Below are positions 1 through 11,718 of a stretch of DNA of 64,000 nt, piece after piece. The DNA is from Acanthochromis polyacanthus (taxonomy: Eukaryota; Chordata; Actinopteri; Pomacentridae), in the NCBI RefSeq assembly GCF_021347895.1, contig NC_067126.1:29958482-30022481 (forward strand). The letters are read 5' to 3'. Numbering within the stretch: position 1 is the first letter of the stretch; every line of letters begins with the position of its first letter. The notes below the pieces were generated by a model, which worked only from the letters and a program-made list of their open reading frames with translations, was not told the origin of the DNA and did no database searches. A program made the translations under genes and the position numbers.

Positions 1-684
1 TTTGAGAAAAAAAAAATTCACATATGTGGAAGCCATATCCTTGGAATTAACGTACAAGAATGCATAATATATACACATTTTTTTCAATTGTTACTGTAAT
101 TTTTTACTAGATCATGCTCTTATATGTGACAAAACGATTAAAAGTAGCATTTTTGTTATTCTGTATCAACCTAAAACTTTACCTGACCCGCCTCTAACTC
201 CACGCCTCCTCCTTCTCCTCCCCCTCCCCCTCCTCCATGTGTTGTCTCGTGCACTTCTTCCTGTCCGTCCGTCCAATCAGCTGCCGGCCTGACTGGAAGT
301 CTTCTGCTACGTCCTCAAACCAAAACCGTGTCAGTCAAAGTTAAAGTTGCGGCGTGGACGGTTTCTGCGACGACACCGACGACTTTGGCTGACTTTTCTT
401 ATTTTCCTCTTTCCGAGGAGGGAATTCTTCGACAGACCTGATGTCTCCGGGCGGCTGCACGTGATCCGGTATGGAAACATTGTCTTGCACTTCTGCAGAG
501 CTGCACAGGACCCCGCTGCGGCTCTGACTGACACCGACTACCACCGCTGCTGCCCCGGGTAGTATCTCTAGCATGCCACGCAGGCAGCTAACTTCTCTAA
601 AAGCTAGAAAAGTTTGCCTGCAGCTGAAAAGTATGACTCTTTGAGGTGTTTTTTTAATGGGTTTGTTGTTGTAAAAGCGTAAGA
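1..684 (+). promoter_or_regulatory. galnt5 5' flank and probable 5' UTR
   Basis: The first 180 bases are AT-rich. They are followed by a C/T-rich tract at about 197-236 and a more GC- and CpG-rich stretch at about 240-560, just before the first galnt5 start codon. I see no convincing TATA box. The transcription start cannot be fixed, and a short 5' UTR intron cannot be excluded. Small open frames here (for example 347-562) show no recognisable protein and are treated as non-coding. Confidence 0.45.
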
Positions 685-3600
685 ATGATGAAGGTGAGAA
701 GATACTTGAGGGGCAGTGGGAGGGTCCTGGCGTTTGTATTCGTCGCCTCCGTCATCTGGCTGCTGTTTGACATGGCCGCACTCCGGTTGTCAATAAACGA
801 CGTGAACAGCCAGCTGCTGAAGGAGAGAGTCATAAGAGAAAGAGAGGTGCTCAAACAGCAGTCCAAAGTGACGCAGCTCATGAAGAGGGGCTTCAAACAC
901 CCGGTGCAGAGGGTGGACTGGACGGTCGCACAGGCTGGGAAAGGAGCCCTCAACTCCAGCACCAAACTGGCCGAAGTGTACAGACACAAATTCAGAAACT
1001 CTGCTAAAGAACAAAGAGTGGTTCCTAAACCTACTCATGCCCTAAATCAGAATGTCACGCCAAAGCAGGCCGCTCCTGCCAAGAAAAAAGCAGTAAACCT
1101 GGATCTGAATGTAACCCAAGTGCCACCAGGTGTTCAGGAAAACAAAGCAACCTCAAAGATTGGACTTCATAAAACTTCTCTGGACAAAAAGGATTTAACG
1201 ATAAAAGACAAAGGTGAACCTGCAAAGAATGGAACAAAAGTGAGCCAGCTTCAAGCCGAGGAAGAGTCACGCCCTGTTAAAACAACGCCTCGCCAACCTC
1301 CCAACAAGGATGTGAACATAAAGAAGGAAGAAATAGATAAGGGGCAGGTCAGGACGACTGACAAGAGTAATCTGAATGCGCAGAGGGATTCCCTGAAGCC
1401 TACAATCAGTACCAAAGCAGGGAATAACTCCTCTGCTGTCAGGAAACCAGGTGTCCACAAAGTGCTTTCTCTGGATGTGACTCAGGCTCCTAGAGATGCT
1501 CATGCTGTGGGCCAGTTTGGTCAGGCAGCGCTGGTTAATAGCAACGAAGACGCAGAGGTGAGGAGGAGATGGGACGAAGGCCATTTTAACGTCTACCTCA
1601 GCGACCAGATCCCAGTGGACCGAGCCATCCCAGACACCAGGCCAGAGATGTGAGTCTTCTCCCTGCATGTTTCATCTCGAGCCGCTCTGAACGCAACGCT
1701 GAGCTGTACTTGTGTTTTCCAGGTGTGCGCAGAATATGGTCCACGATGACTTGCCTTCCACCAGCGTGATTTTCTGTTTTGTGGATGAGGTGTGGTCGAC
1801 GCTGCTGCGCTCCGTGCACAGCGTGCTCAACAGGTCTCCCCCACACCTCCTCAAAGAGATCATTCTGGTGGATGACTTCAGCACTAAAGGTAACGGTGAT
1901 CTGAAGGCTTCATATGGAAATGGGGTCAACACGATATAGATGCTGGTTGTTATAAATTTGCATCACACCACTTTCATTCGGATTGCAGCTGAGAGAGCGC
2001 GTGCATTCTCCCAAAGCCGGTTTGTGCATATTCAGTACATACCATTTAACATTTTACAAGCGCTGGTTTCTCGTAGGACCTGTTGGATCAGGTATTACAA
2101 GTTTTTCATCATTGTTAAATATTTATTCAATATGTAATAGACAAATTAACAATACCCACTTAATTTAGCATCAGCTGGAAAGCAAAAACACAAATAATTG
2201 TATGTTTTATAATTGTAAATTCAAGGGATTGATGACCAACAAGCTGGATGACTCGTCTTTTTATTTATTTATATTAGTTGCGTTCAGTATGTCAAAATAT
2301 CATCAAAATTGCCAGCATAATCTGCAAAATGATCCTCAAGTTTGATGCGATTCGTCGTCTGCAACCTGAACACAGAAGCCAAATTACTGTAGAGATATTC
2401 ATTCTGTCTTTTATGATCAGTTATTTCTACAAACAGACAGATAGATAGATTGATAGACAGGTAGATAAACTTTATTGTCTGTCCCAAATGGTGACAGAAA
2501 TTCTCTTTTGACAAGGCTCCAACAAAAAAAATACAACACACAAAAACACACTTAAAACACAAGTTCACAAAGTAAACATGTAAAAGAAATGTTAAAAAGA
2601 AACAGCAGCCGATAAAAAGAAATAAATAATGAATAATTGATGATTCGATTATATATCTATTAGAATAATACTTTACTGATCCTTTACAGGAAACTACTTT
2701 GTTACAGCAGCATGTTATCACGCAGACAACCCACAAATCTGACAAAACACCGTCAGTATGACCATGTACATAGCATGTAAGTTAGAAAAAATTCAAAACA
2801 TCTGCGCAGCATGTAAATCATAACTTAAAATATTAATTTGAATTGAAAAGCCTAATTGCAGCTGGTAGGAAGTTACTTCCTGCTGTGTTCAGACCTGCAC
2901 TGAGGGGGGATGAGTCTGTCGCTGGAGCAGCTCTGCTAAAACACCTCCTGGTTGTTTAGTGGGTGAGAAGCATTGCTCACAATAGAGTTCAGTTTCCTGA
3001 GCATTCTCACCCCAGCCACCTGTTGGTGACGCCTTTAACATTGAATTGTCCATATTAGGCTATATTTGGTATCTTGAACCTGGTTTCTGGTACTGCGGCT
3101 CAGGATTCTTGTAATTAATTTGTCTGTTAAATACGCAACTTTACATTTTGCTTCTGTCAAATTAAATAGTAGCTGCAACTCTACCAAATTAAATGCAACA
3201 CAAATGAAGCACAGCAGAAAATGAAATGCAACAAATGCAATGTTTATTTTAGTCATCGTAGTACCGCGCGGTATCTTTCTTAAATACGTTACAGAAGTTT
3301 CACTAGTCTTGTTTTTACAGATATAGCATGGTCATGGTAAGCTCCTCTGGGGAGAAAGAGGATCATTGATTCATTTACTGTAATTAATCGATAGCTCTAC
3401 TGAGCGGTGCTGAGCAGTTATCAGAGATCCTCTCATGATTTGAATCTTGGTGATTTATGCAAGTTTAGCCTCTGTGTTAACGCTGATTATTGTTTTCACT
3501 CCTATGCGTTATTCTTTTTATCATTTCCCTGCTAACGGTGCTCGCAGTAGTTTTACCACTTACTTTTACTCTGGCAGACTATCTGAAGGAGCAGCTGGAT

Positions 3601-6600
3601 AAGTACATGTCCCAGTTTCCAAAAGTGCGAATCATTCGTCTCAAGGAGCGTCAGGGTCTGATCAGGGCAAGGCTGGCTGGAGCTGCTGTTGCCAAAGGTA
3701 AGCACAATCGAAATGTATAAAGAGAATGTATAAAGGTAAAAAAAAAAGTCCCTCAAGAAAGACGGATGTAGACTGTAACAAAATTGACATGACTGTGCTA
3801 AAATGTACGTACTACACTGTGAAGAACTGCTCATTATTTATATTTATTTACATTCCTGTATGTCCATGCACAGGGTTAATAAACTACATACCTGGGTTTA
3901 AAATGTCAACAGCTAAAAGAGGCTGATCCTGTAAAACTGAGTCATTTAAAGACAGATACATTTATTGTATATCCATTTGGTATCTCCTTATGAGCTGTTC
4001 ACTTCTATTATTCAAACTGCAGCTACAATTTGCTGTACAATATGAGCTTTTATTTTATCATGCTAATCAAACGACATGGATGCTGTATGTTCCAGCTGTA
4101 TGTAGAGGAACATGCAGTTTACAGGCTGTGTTTGTTCGGCTTTTGTTCTTCCGGATGAGCTAATGAGATAAGTCGTATGTAAATATCTAGGTTGAAGAAT
4201 TATTTACAAACTTTCAGATGGAGAACAATCCCGTGAGCTTGAAATAATGAAATAAAAGCAGAGTGGCATTGTCACGTCAACATCCATTCACTATGAAGTG
4301 TTCCGTCACACAGTAAAAATGTATGTTTATGTTTTGGGTAGTTATTTCAGTTGTCACATTTTCTGAAATTCAAGATTGGCACCGTTAAATGCATAAAATA
4401 GATGAAAAGTAGATGAAGTTTTTGATCCAATCTCTGTGTCTGCTAGCGAGGTTATTACAGCGACATTTTCAGCACCTGTTATTAGACAAGTGACAGATTC
4501 TTAAAGTACATATAAGCAATAACCTGCCTTATAACACCTAAATTACTGGAACATGAGCAAAATAACACCACCTACCCATTCTTAAATGTGCACCTGTTCA
4601 TTCTTTTTGTGTAGGCTCGTTACAAAATCAACAAACAAGCCTTTCAGAGAGCTCTTATCGAGTCATGAAGGGTTGCACTGTTAATTTGTAGATGGTTTAA
4701 CTGTAGCAGGATGTTTGCTTTCCTCTCATGTAGGCGAGGTTCTCACCTTCCTCGATTCCCATGTTGAATGTAATGTGGGATGGCTGGAGCCGCTCTTAGA
4801 GAGGGTCTATCTGGATCGTAAGAAGGTGCCCTGTCCGGTTATTGAAGTCATCAGTGACAAGGACATGAGGTGACGGAGTAATACTGTATTAAAGTAACAG
4901 ATGCTGAATATTAAATATCAGCAAATGCCATTTTGACATCGTTCCTTGTGTTTTGGGTTATTATTATCAGTTACATGCTGGTTGACAACTTCCAAAGAGG
5001 TATTTTCAAATGGCCTTTGGTGTTTGGCTGGAGTGCAGTGCCAGAAGAGTACATCAAGAAGAACAACATGACCATTGCAGATCCAATCAGGTACTCTCTG
5101 CACGGCCACCTTTTATATTCATTTTCCCCTCTTGGTCTAAACTCATGATTGATGGTTATTTTTGATCATTTTTTTAATCTTGCAGATGTCCAGTTATGGC
5201 AGGAGGCCTTTTCTCCATAGACAAAAAGTACTTCTTTGAGCTTGGGTCCTATGATCCTGGTCTGGATGTGTGGGGTGGAGAGAACATGGAGATTTCTTTT
5301 AAGGTATATTAATTAATTGCTGGTTACTGGTCAACTTCCCAGAGCTGTTTTTCACATGGCCGCTAATACACGTTGCCCTTTGAACAGATCTGGATGTGTG
5401 GAGGAGAAATCGAGATCATCCCCTGCTCTCGAGTGGGTCACATTTTCCGAGGGCAGAATCCCTACAAGTTCCCCAAAGACAGGCAGAAGACGGTGGAGCG
5501 TAACCTGGCCAGGGTGGCCGAAGTGTGGCTGGACGAGTACAAGGACCTTTTCTATGGCCACGGCTACCACCACCTGCTCAATAAAAAGGTCACTGACATT
5601 GGCAACCTCACGGAGCAGATTGCGCTGAGGAAGAGGCTCAAGTGCAAGAGCTTCAAGTGGTACCTGGATAACGTGTATCCTGACATGGATGCTCCTTTAG
5701 TCAAAGCTGAAGGCCTGGTATGTGCATGTTTTAACTGATTACCTCTAGTATGTGTTTGTCTCTTGCAAGTCATTGTGTTCTTGCGCTCACTTTAAACCGC
5801 TGAATCCCAAGCAGTCCCTCTGTCACATTTTTATTCACTGTGGACTCATTTTTAAAAACGATAAGAAGTGCTGCGCCTCTGTGGAAACAATACAACCATG
5901 GCTACAAGGAGAGAGAACTCAAGAATGTTTTCTGTGCAGTATGACACACAAAGTTTCATTAATCATAAAATGAAAAAAAACAAATGTTAAAGTCCTTTTG
6001 ATTATATATTTCCAAAAAAAAACATTTATTTAGAAGTCCAGAGTTGTTACAATACTAGAAAAAAAAGATTTTTACTATAAATATTTTTGCCTCCATAGTT
6101 GTTTTCTATTTGCTCTGTGTAAACACAGCCTGCAGTTTAGCTGAAAACGTTAGATGTTTTTGATTTCTTACATAATCTGTTTTGTGCAAACCATCTGTTT
6201 TTGCAGAATTTTTCCCTAAGACATGAAGAATAAAGTGATTTTGATGAAATATGATCATAAACTTAGATATGGTCACGTTTTCTGATGAAACTGCTTGTGA
6301 CGGATTGCTTTGTGGACCCTCAGGAAGCTGAAACTCCTTCTGTTTTAACAGATCTGGCTTTGATAAATGGCATAATGTTACCTTCCAAACCTGCCAGCTG
6401 GATTAGGGGTCCAGAGGGTTAAACACTGTTTACATTTTCCTAAATGATAGGTTAAAATGAGCGCTTGTTATGCTTTTCCACTATGAAGCTATTGTTTCTT
6501 TACTGAAACCCTCCAAACAAAGTCTTCCCAAACACAGGCTCTGGTTGTGCTTTTCTGTAACAAAGAATCACTGTTCATTAAAGTTGGTGACAGCACTCTG

Positions 6601-7668
6601 TCAGGATTCGTTACAACAAGGAGCATTTCATGTGCTAAATCAGCTAACAAATATTTGCTACATTGCAGTTTCACTTGTAAATTTTTCTTTTTTTTTTGAT
6701 TTTTAAAAATCATTTTATTATTTTTTTCCCGTAGGTCTTCAATCGTGGTCTAAGAAAATGTCTCGCTGTGCAGAAAGGTTCTTTGTCCTTTGAGAGATGT
6801 GATCTCAGCAAGCAGGTAGGTTCTATTTTATTTGACAGTAAAACTAAACTAAATGTTTGCAAAAGTTCTGCAATTTTTTCAGTCTTCGCAAAGAAAATAT
6901 GCAGATAATCTGCAAGTTTGTGGCCATGACTGTGGTAATTATGGGGGGTGTAACAAAAATATCCAGAAATAGATCTACACCAGCGCAACTGCAGTCTGAG
7001 ACAGGACCCAAGCCACGATAAACATGGGTGGAGTTCAAGACGCCAAGTCTTTGGAAATGTGGTGTTTTTGGATTAAGATCAGCCCCACTGAGGGCTTCCT
7101 TTAAAATCTTATCTTGTTCATGACATGCAGCATAATTACATGCTGGTTGCTCTCTCCTCTCTGGCATTCAGAGTCAACACTTTAATTACACCTGGATGAG
7201 GCACGTGAGGCAGCAGGACCTGTGTGTTGCTCCTCAAGGCAAAGGCAGCGGCTTTGCTTTACTATCATGTGACAACACCAAGCCTGAGCTCCACTGGTTC
7301 CACAAATCCTCCACCTCCGCTTTAGTAAGTTGACTCTGGGTGTGCCATTTGCTGTGTGTAATAACTTTGTGTTTCACTCCCTTTACTGTTATAAATCTGT
7401 CATCTCAGAAATTAACGTGACCTGTAAGACATCATTAAAATCACACAGTTGGCATTCCCCAAATCCAACATGTTGTTGAGTGTTCAGATGCTAAAGCTCG
7501 CTTCATTAATTATGTTTTGTGTCTGTCAAGGCGGAGCACCTCATAGCAGAGTTTGTTTCCCACCACATGTGCCTGGAGGCAGAACCTCAGAGTGACACGC
7601 TTCGTCTCAACCCATGTGAACCCAGCAACACCTTCCAAAAGTGGCAGTTCACACACTACAACGTTTAG
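685..7668 (+). CDS. galnt5: Polypeptide N-acetylgalactosaminyltransferase 5 (10 exons)
   Basis: This Golgi type II membrane enzyme moves GalNAc from UDP-GalNAc to Ser/Thr, starting mucin-type O-glycans. Exons: 685-1649, 1723-1889, 3578-3697, 4734-4869, 4971-5090, 5186-5303, 5388-5717, 6735-6815, 7172-7324, 7531-7668. All introns are GT-AG, and the joined frame is 2328 nt (775 aa). Seen: a short cytosolic head, a membrane anchor at about residues 14-32, and a long Lys/Ser/Pro-rich stalk in exon 1 to about residue 290. The GT-A catalytic domain has the metal-binding DSH at 425-427, WGGEN at 532-536 and the late His in VGH at 560. A ricin-type lectin domain follows from about 653, with CLAV, LCVA and MCLE repeats and a final QKW. 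GALNT5 is the family member with a very long stalk; human GALNT5 is about 940 aa, so this stalk is shorter. The start is the first of two adjacent ATGs, with A at -3. Identity to GALNT5 rests on sequence resemblance, stalk type and synteny. Confidence 0.95.
2430..3045. repeat. Degenerate interspersed repeat in galnt5 intron 2
   Basis: A short GACA/GATA-rich tract at about 2435-2465 runs into a TAGATAAACTTTATTGTC-type segment and then a longer stretch resembling the 3' tails of fish non-LTR elements. Intron 2 (1890-3577) has no exon-like sequence that I recognise. The 153-aa open frame on the minus strand here (2284-2745) is low-complexity and has no known domain. Family assignment is from memory of common fish repeats and is uncertain. 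Confidence 0.35.
5792..6422. mobile_element. MITE-like element (family 2, copy 1) in galnt5 intron 7
   Basis: The left end reads TTTAAACCGCTGAATCCC. The right end, read on the other strand, is TTAACCCTCTGGACCCC. These are imperfect inverted ends beginning with TTAA, as in TTAA-targeting DNA transposons. Internal segments match the region starting at 28977, including an AATGTTTTCTG block and an AAACACAGCCTGCAGTT block. No transposase frame is present, so it would be non-autonomous. Confidence 0.5.
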
Positions 7669-8300
7669 CGAGGAGACTAAATTGAGTTTTATGTGTTAAT
7701 CATGCACTATAGAAACCTCCAGTGGCCTCACACTACACTGTGGTCTGCGGTCCTGCCCCAAAACACGCCAGTCCAGAGGAAAAAGGAAGGCTTTGGTGGC
7801 AGTAGCGTCATATAAAGTAAATTGTGTGGAACTGTGTGCCAGAGGAATATTTATCTATTCAGGAGGACTTTCTATTTGTTGAAAATATCGTCTACGCTGG
7901 CATTTGTGGAAAAGTGCCTGAGATGACTGTTTAAGAACTGGGATTCAAATGGATGTCTATGGAAGAACACTCCGTCTGATTAGTTTAGTATAACATATGA
8001 TGCAAAGATTAAAGGTTTAACAGTATGGGACTTACTGGGAGTGAATGAGTTAAACTGCATGTATTGTCATTTTGTTTAAAACATATCGCATATTTTCGGT
8101 GAGACGCTACTTTTTCAAGTTGTATTTTTATTTGACGTGTCACTTGGGTAAAACGGCTGCTTCTGTGGTTTTAAATGCTGCATTCTTTCGGTTGAGGTTT
8201 TGTTGTGAAAGTGATCCCTTTGGTATGATTTTTCTTTTTGTCACTAGAGGGAAGTGTTGTTTCAAAACACTCAATAAACCTGTGCTGTGATTTCATGACT
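7669..8300 (+). other. galnt5: galnt5 3' UTR
   Basis: This is non-coding sequence directly after the galnt5 stop codon, running to a polyadenylation signal at 8273. The 72-aa open frame at 8072-8290 lies inside it and looks incidental. The UTR end is inferred from the signal only. Confidence 0.6.
8273..8278 (+). terminator. galnt5: galnt5 polyadenylation signal (AATAAA)
   Basis: A canonical AATAAA about 600 nt after the galnt5 stop, followed within 30 nt by a T-rich stretch. It is the best-placed signal for this transcript. Confidence 0.6.
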
Positions 8301-8603
8301 TTTTTTTTTAAATCAGACCTTTGAAAGAGAAACTGATGAACATGCAGTAAAAAGAAATAAATGATGAAGGTAATGATTTAATACCATTGATTTGTTTATT
8401 GTTTTTCCTCAACTACTTATTTGGTATTGTAAGTGTGCATGTTAAGATAATCTCTTGCAAATACTTAACCCTAATAGTTTAACCACTTATAGTCTATCCA
8501 GAGGTTAAGCTACTGAAGCTCTAATACCAAACAACATCATAGTTATTATAGCAAATAACATTACAAAGCTTTGAGCTTCACATTTGCTTACTCTGCTGCA
8601 CCT

Positions 8604-9131
8604 TTAAACCCTCCTGTTGTTCCCATTTACGGGCACCAAAAAATATTGTTTCCTTGTTTGAAAAAAATCCAAAAATTCAGCAAAAAAATTCCCCAAATTT
8701 CTGAAAATTTGCAAAACCCTTAGGAAGAAAATTCCAATAATTCTTTTAAAGTTTTATTTAAAAAAAACAAAAACAAGAAAATTCTTGTAAATATTTTCAA
8801 AAAAATGAGTCAAAATATTCCCAAAAAATCCTAAAAATATCTAAAGTGATTGCATATATATCAGTAAAACTTCTAACATTTTCTTTAAGAACATTTACAA
8901 GAAAATCAACCAAAATCCAGTGAATTTTGCTGGATTTTGGTTGATTTTTCTTTTGTGAATGTTTTTAAGGAACATTTTTAACATTTTTTTTCCATCAAAA
9001 AATGTTCAAAGATTTCCAAAAATGTTGAAAATGTGGATATCAGAAGTTTCACTGTGAAAATATCTTATTTTTCCGTATTTTCAAACTTTAAAACGGGTTA
9101 AGTTTGACCCGCAGGACGACACGAGGGTTAA
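8604..9131. mobile_element. TTAA-flanked MITE (family 1, copy 1)
   Basis: The element is bounded by TTAA at both sides, with ends AACCCTCCTGTTGTTC on the left and, read inward from the right, AACCCTCGTGTCGTCC. CCCT next to a TTAA target is the pattern known from piggyBac-type transposons. The interior is A/T-rich and contains a strong hairpin near 8902-8948 around CAACCAAAATCCAG / CTGGATTTTGGTTG. A second copy lies at 11196-11718 in the same orientation. No transposase is encoded. It lies between the convergent 3' ends of galnt5 and ermn. Confidence 0.65.
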
Positions 9132-9359
9132 ATAAGATGTTTTCATTCCAAAATCATCAAATTAAAAGTATCAGGTACCTCTTAGATGTGAAATACAATA
9201 CAAATACACACAAACCTTGATGTATTGTATGTGAGGTTTCTGTGACCCTGGAAGATACATCAGAGATTTGACAGGTTGATTTTAGAACAAACAAATGTGT
9301 AAACTGTGCACAGATGACAGATGTTTTGTGAGTTACACCTACAAACAGGACCATGAAAC

Positions 9360-10418
9360 CTACTTATTCATCATGTACTCAAACTCCTTTATCTTCTGGC
9401 TCGTGTTGCCTCTGCGGATCCTGCGATAGGACACAGTGCTGTATTTGGAAGAAGTGAGGTGGTCGAAGGGGCTCTGCTGAGTGGTGCTGCTGCCAGGTTT
9501 CTTCAACAGAGGCAGGGTGAAGGAACCTGGGCTGGGTTTTTGATGAAATCCAGCGTTAAAGCCATGCTCCCGCTCAACTTTCCGATCCACCTCAGGCTGC
9601 CTGTCGCCTGATATCTGGCGTTCAGCACTGGACAGCTGTTTTGGGACTTTTGCCTCCCTGTTCACCCTCATATAACTCTCATTAAGTACTTCAAAGGGGT
9701 TGGGGTTTGATGTCTGAGCCTCTAGCGTCACTTCTTTCTCCTTACTTTGTCGATTTGCTGAAAAGGAAAGGAAAAATCTGTTTTGCATGCTGTCAACAAA
9801 GGCCTCTTTTAATATCGCACTGCTCAATAATACTAAATTCATCTTACCTAGTTCTGCTGATATTTGTTGCTCAGATTGTGTTTGCATGTCCACAGTTGTG
9901 CAGGTTGATTGCAGAAGTTCTCCACAAGTTCTCAATAAGTTTTCTGGAGTTAGAGCAGACTCTGGGTCTGGTTTTCTGGGGTTTGATGAATGCATTTGTT
10001 CAGTTTGTGGTGTCCGGAGCTTTTGGCATTCCTCTTCAGTCCAAATGACCTGCTGGCTTGTTCTCATCTCCATCTCTGAATTCTCTTTGTTAATAATGAT
10101 TTCTTCTCCTGGATCATCCACCCTCTGCTGGTTAGGCTCAACAGCTACCTCACTGTTGACTCGCTGTTTGCACTTGTTGGCACCAAAATCAGATGATGTG
10201 CTGTCCTTTTTGCCCTGGTGAGGCTGCTCCTCATCACTGTAAAACACAGAGTCATCTCCCTCCTCCATTGACCACACATCTCTCTCATCAGGCTCCTCCT
10301 GAGTCTTTAAGGCCTCGAGAGTAATCCCACCAACGATTTCCAGGACCTGGGATGCCAGTGCGTCTTCATCTTCTGATCTGAGTGTTGGAGTGTTTGGATG
10401 TATCGTGCTTGTCTCCAT
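9360..10418 (-). CDS. ermn: Ermin-like actin-binding protein
   Basis: Ermin is a cytoskeletal protein of myelinating oligodendrocytes that binds F-actin through a short ERM-like C-terminus. The C-terminus here contains TVSYRRIRRGNT followed by an IKEFE..MMNK end, closely resembling the ermin tail as I know it. The rest is acidic, poorly conserved and low in hydrophobic segments, as expected. Position between galnt5 and cytip fits human synteny. The frame reads through as 352 aa, but 9758-9847 (90 nt, 30 codons) has a consensus donor (GTAAGA) and a pyrimidine-rich CAG acceptor. I therefore infer coding exons 10418-9848 and 9757-9360 and a 322-aa product. Translation of the 90-nt segment is hydrophobic and unlike its surroundings, which supports its being an intron. 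An additional upstream exon is possible; a CTAAG acceptor-like site lies just 5' of the ATG. Confidence 0.8.
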   Translation of the reverse strand: METSTIHPNTPTLRSEDEDALASQVLEIVGGITLEALKTQEEPDERDVWSMEEGDDSVFYSDEEQPHQGKKDSTSSDFGANKCKQRVNSEVAVEPNQQRVDDPGEEIIINKENSEMEMRTSQQVIWTEEECQKLRTPQTEQMHSSNPRKPDPESALTPENLLRTCGELLQSTCTTVDMQTQSEQQISAELGKMNLVLLSSAILKEAFVDSMQNRFFLSFSANRQSKEKEVTLEAQTSNPNPFEVLNESYMRVNREAKVPKQLSSAERQISGDRQPEVDRKVEREHGFNAGFHQKPSPGSFTLPLLKKPGSSTTQQSPFDHLTSSKYSTVSYRRIRRGNTSQKIKEFEYMMNK

Positions 10419-11195
10419 TTGCTTTGTTTTTGTCCTCTGTGTTGCTTAGAAAAGTGTAAATGATTTTGATGCTGTTCGCTAGTTCTCTGTAGCATCAAAA
10501 GTTTAGCCTTGTCACATCGTCTGCACTACTGCACCAGCTGCGTCGTTCATGTACTTCACAGTCAAAGCTCGATGAAAGAATCCATCCTGCTTTTCCAGTC
10601 AGTAGTGCAAAATCAGCCTCAGTAGTGTGCTTTCTAGTGGTGGTACCATGTAAATCTGTGTGTGCGTTGAGTCCCTGAAGAACAGTGGTTTTGTTGTGGG
10701 CCCAACAAAGCTTCATTGTCCCTCTGGCATCTGCATATGTAGTGATTGTACTCGTGTTTTAAATCTCTGCTTTGCGACCACCTCCTTTCTGTAGCATTTT
10801 CAGTCTGGATTAACATTCTCCTATAGGTTTTTATCTCTGTTGTTTTACTTCCTGAACCAGCAATGGTTTTGCACATGGAGCAGAACAAAGCCCTGTTATG
10901 TCTTGAGGATTAAGACCATAAAGACTTTAAGGTCTTTAAGATACCTGAGCTGCTGATATAACATTCTGAAAACTTACAGTATACGCAGCTAAACCACTCC
11001 TGGGGTTCGCTCCGTAGTGGTAGAAAGTATATTTTATATATATATATTAATCGTCAGTATTAATCTACAATGTAGAAAGTAATACAAATCAATAAAAAGC
11101 ATTGAATGAGAAAATGTGCCCAAACTTTTGACTGATCATGTACATATAGTAATATATCTAGAAGTATATTTTAGAAACAAAGTATTTTTCTAAAG
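10419..11195. other. Region upstream of ermn
   Basis: This should hold the ermn promoter and 5' UTR. I see a short TA-repeat (about 11034-11048) and otherwise no recognised element. Small open frames on the minus strand (10495-10716, 10634-10888) lack known motifs. Confidence 0.3.
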
Positions 11196-11718
11196 TTAAT
11201 CTTCCTGTTGTCTTCATCTACAGGCATCAAAAAATATTGTTTCCTTGTCTGAAAAAAATCTAGAAATTTAGCAAAAAAATCCCCAAATTTCTGAAAATTT
11301 GCAAAACCTTCAAGAAGAAAATTCCAATAATTCCTTCAAAATTTTATTTTAAAAAAATTCCCCAAATTTGGCAAGAAAATTCTTGTGAATATTTTCCCAA
11401 AAAAGTGAGTAAACATCTTACAAAAAAAAATTATAAAAATATCTAAATTGAAACTTCTATTCTCTTTAATAACATTCCCAAAAAATCAACCAAAAATCTA
11501 GTGAAATGTGCTGGATTGTGGTTGATTTTTTTTTGAGAATGTTCTTAAGAAACATTTTTGACATTTCTTTTTTTTCCACCACAAAATGTTCAAAGTTTTC
11601 CCAAAAATGTTGAAAATGTGGACATCAGAAATTTCACTGTGAAAATATAATTTTTTTCCCCACATTTTCAAACTTAAAAATGGGTCAATTTTGACCCACA
11701 GGACGACACGAGGGTTAA
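11196..11718. mobile_element. TTAA-flanked MITE (family 1, copy 2)
   Basis: This is a second copy of the 8604-9131 element, in the same orientation and collinear along most of its length. It has TTAA at 11196-11199 and 11715-11718, the same right end (GACGACACGAGGG) and the same internal hairpin around AATCAACCAAAAATCTAG. The two copies bracket ermn. Confidence 0.65.

Noticed and set aside
2284..2745. 153-aa minus-strand open frame in galnt5 intron 2
   Set aside because: Low-complexity, lies over a microsatellite and degenerate repeat, no domain.
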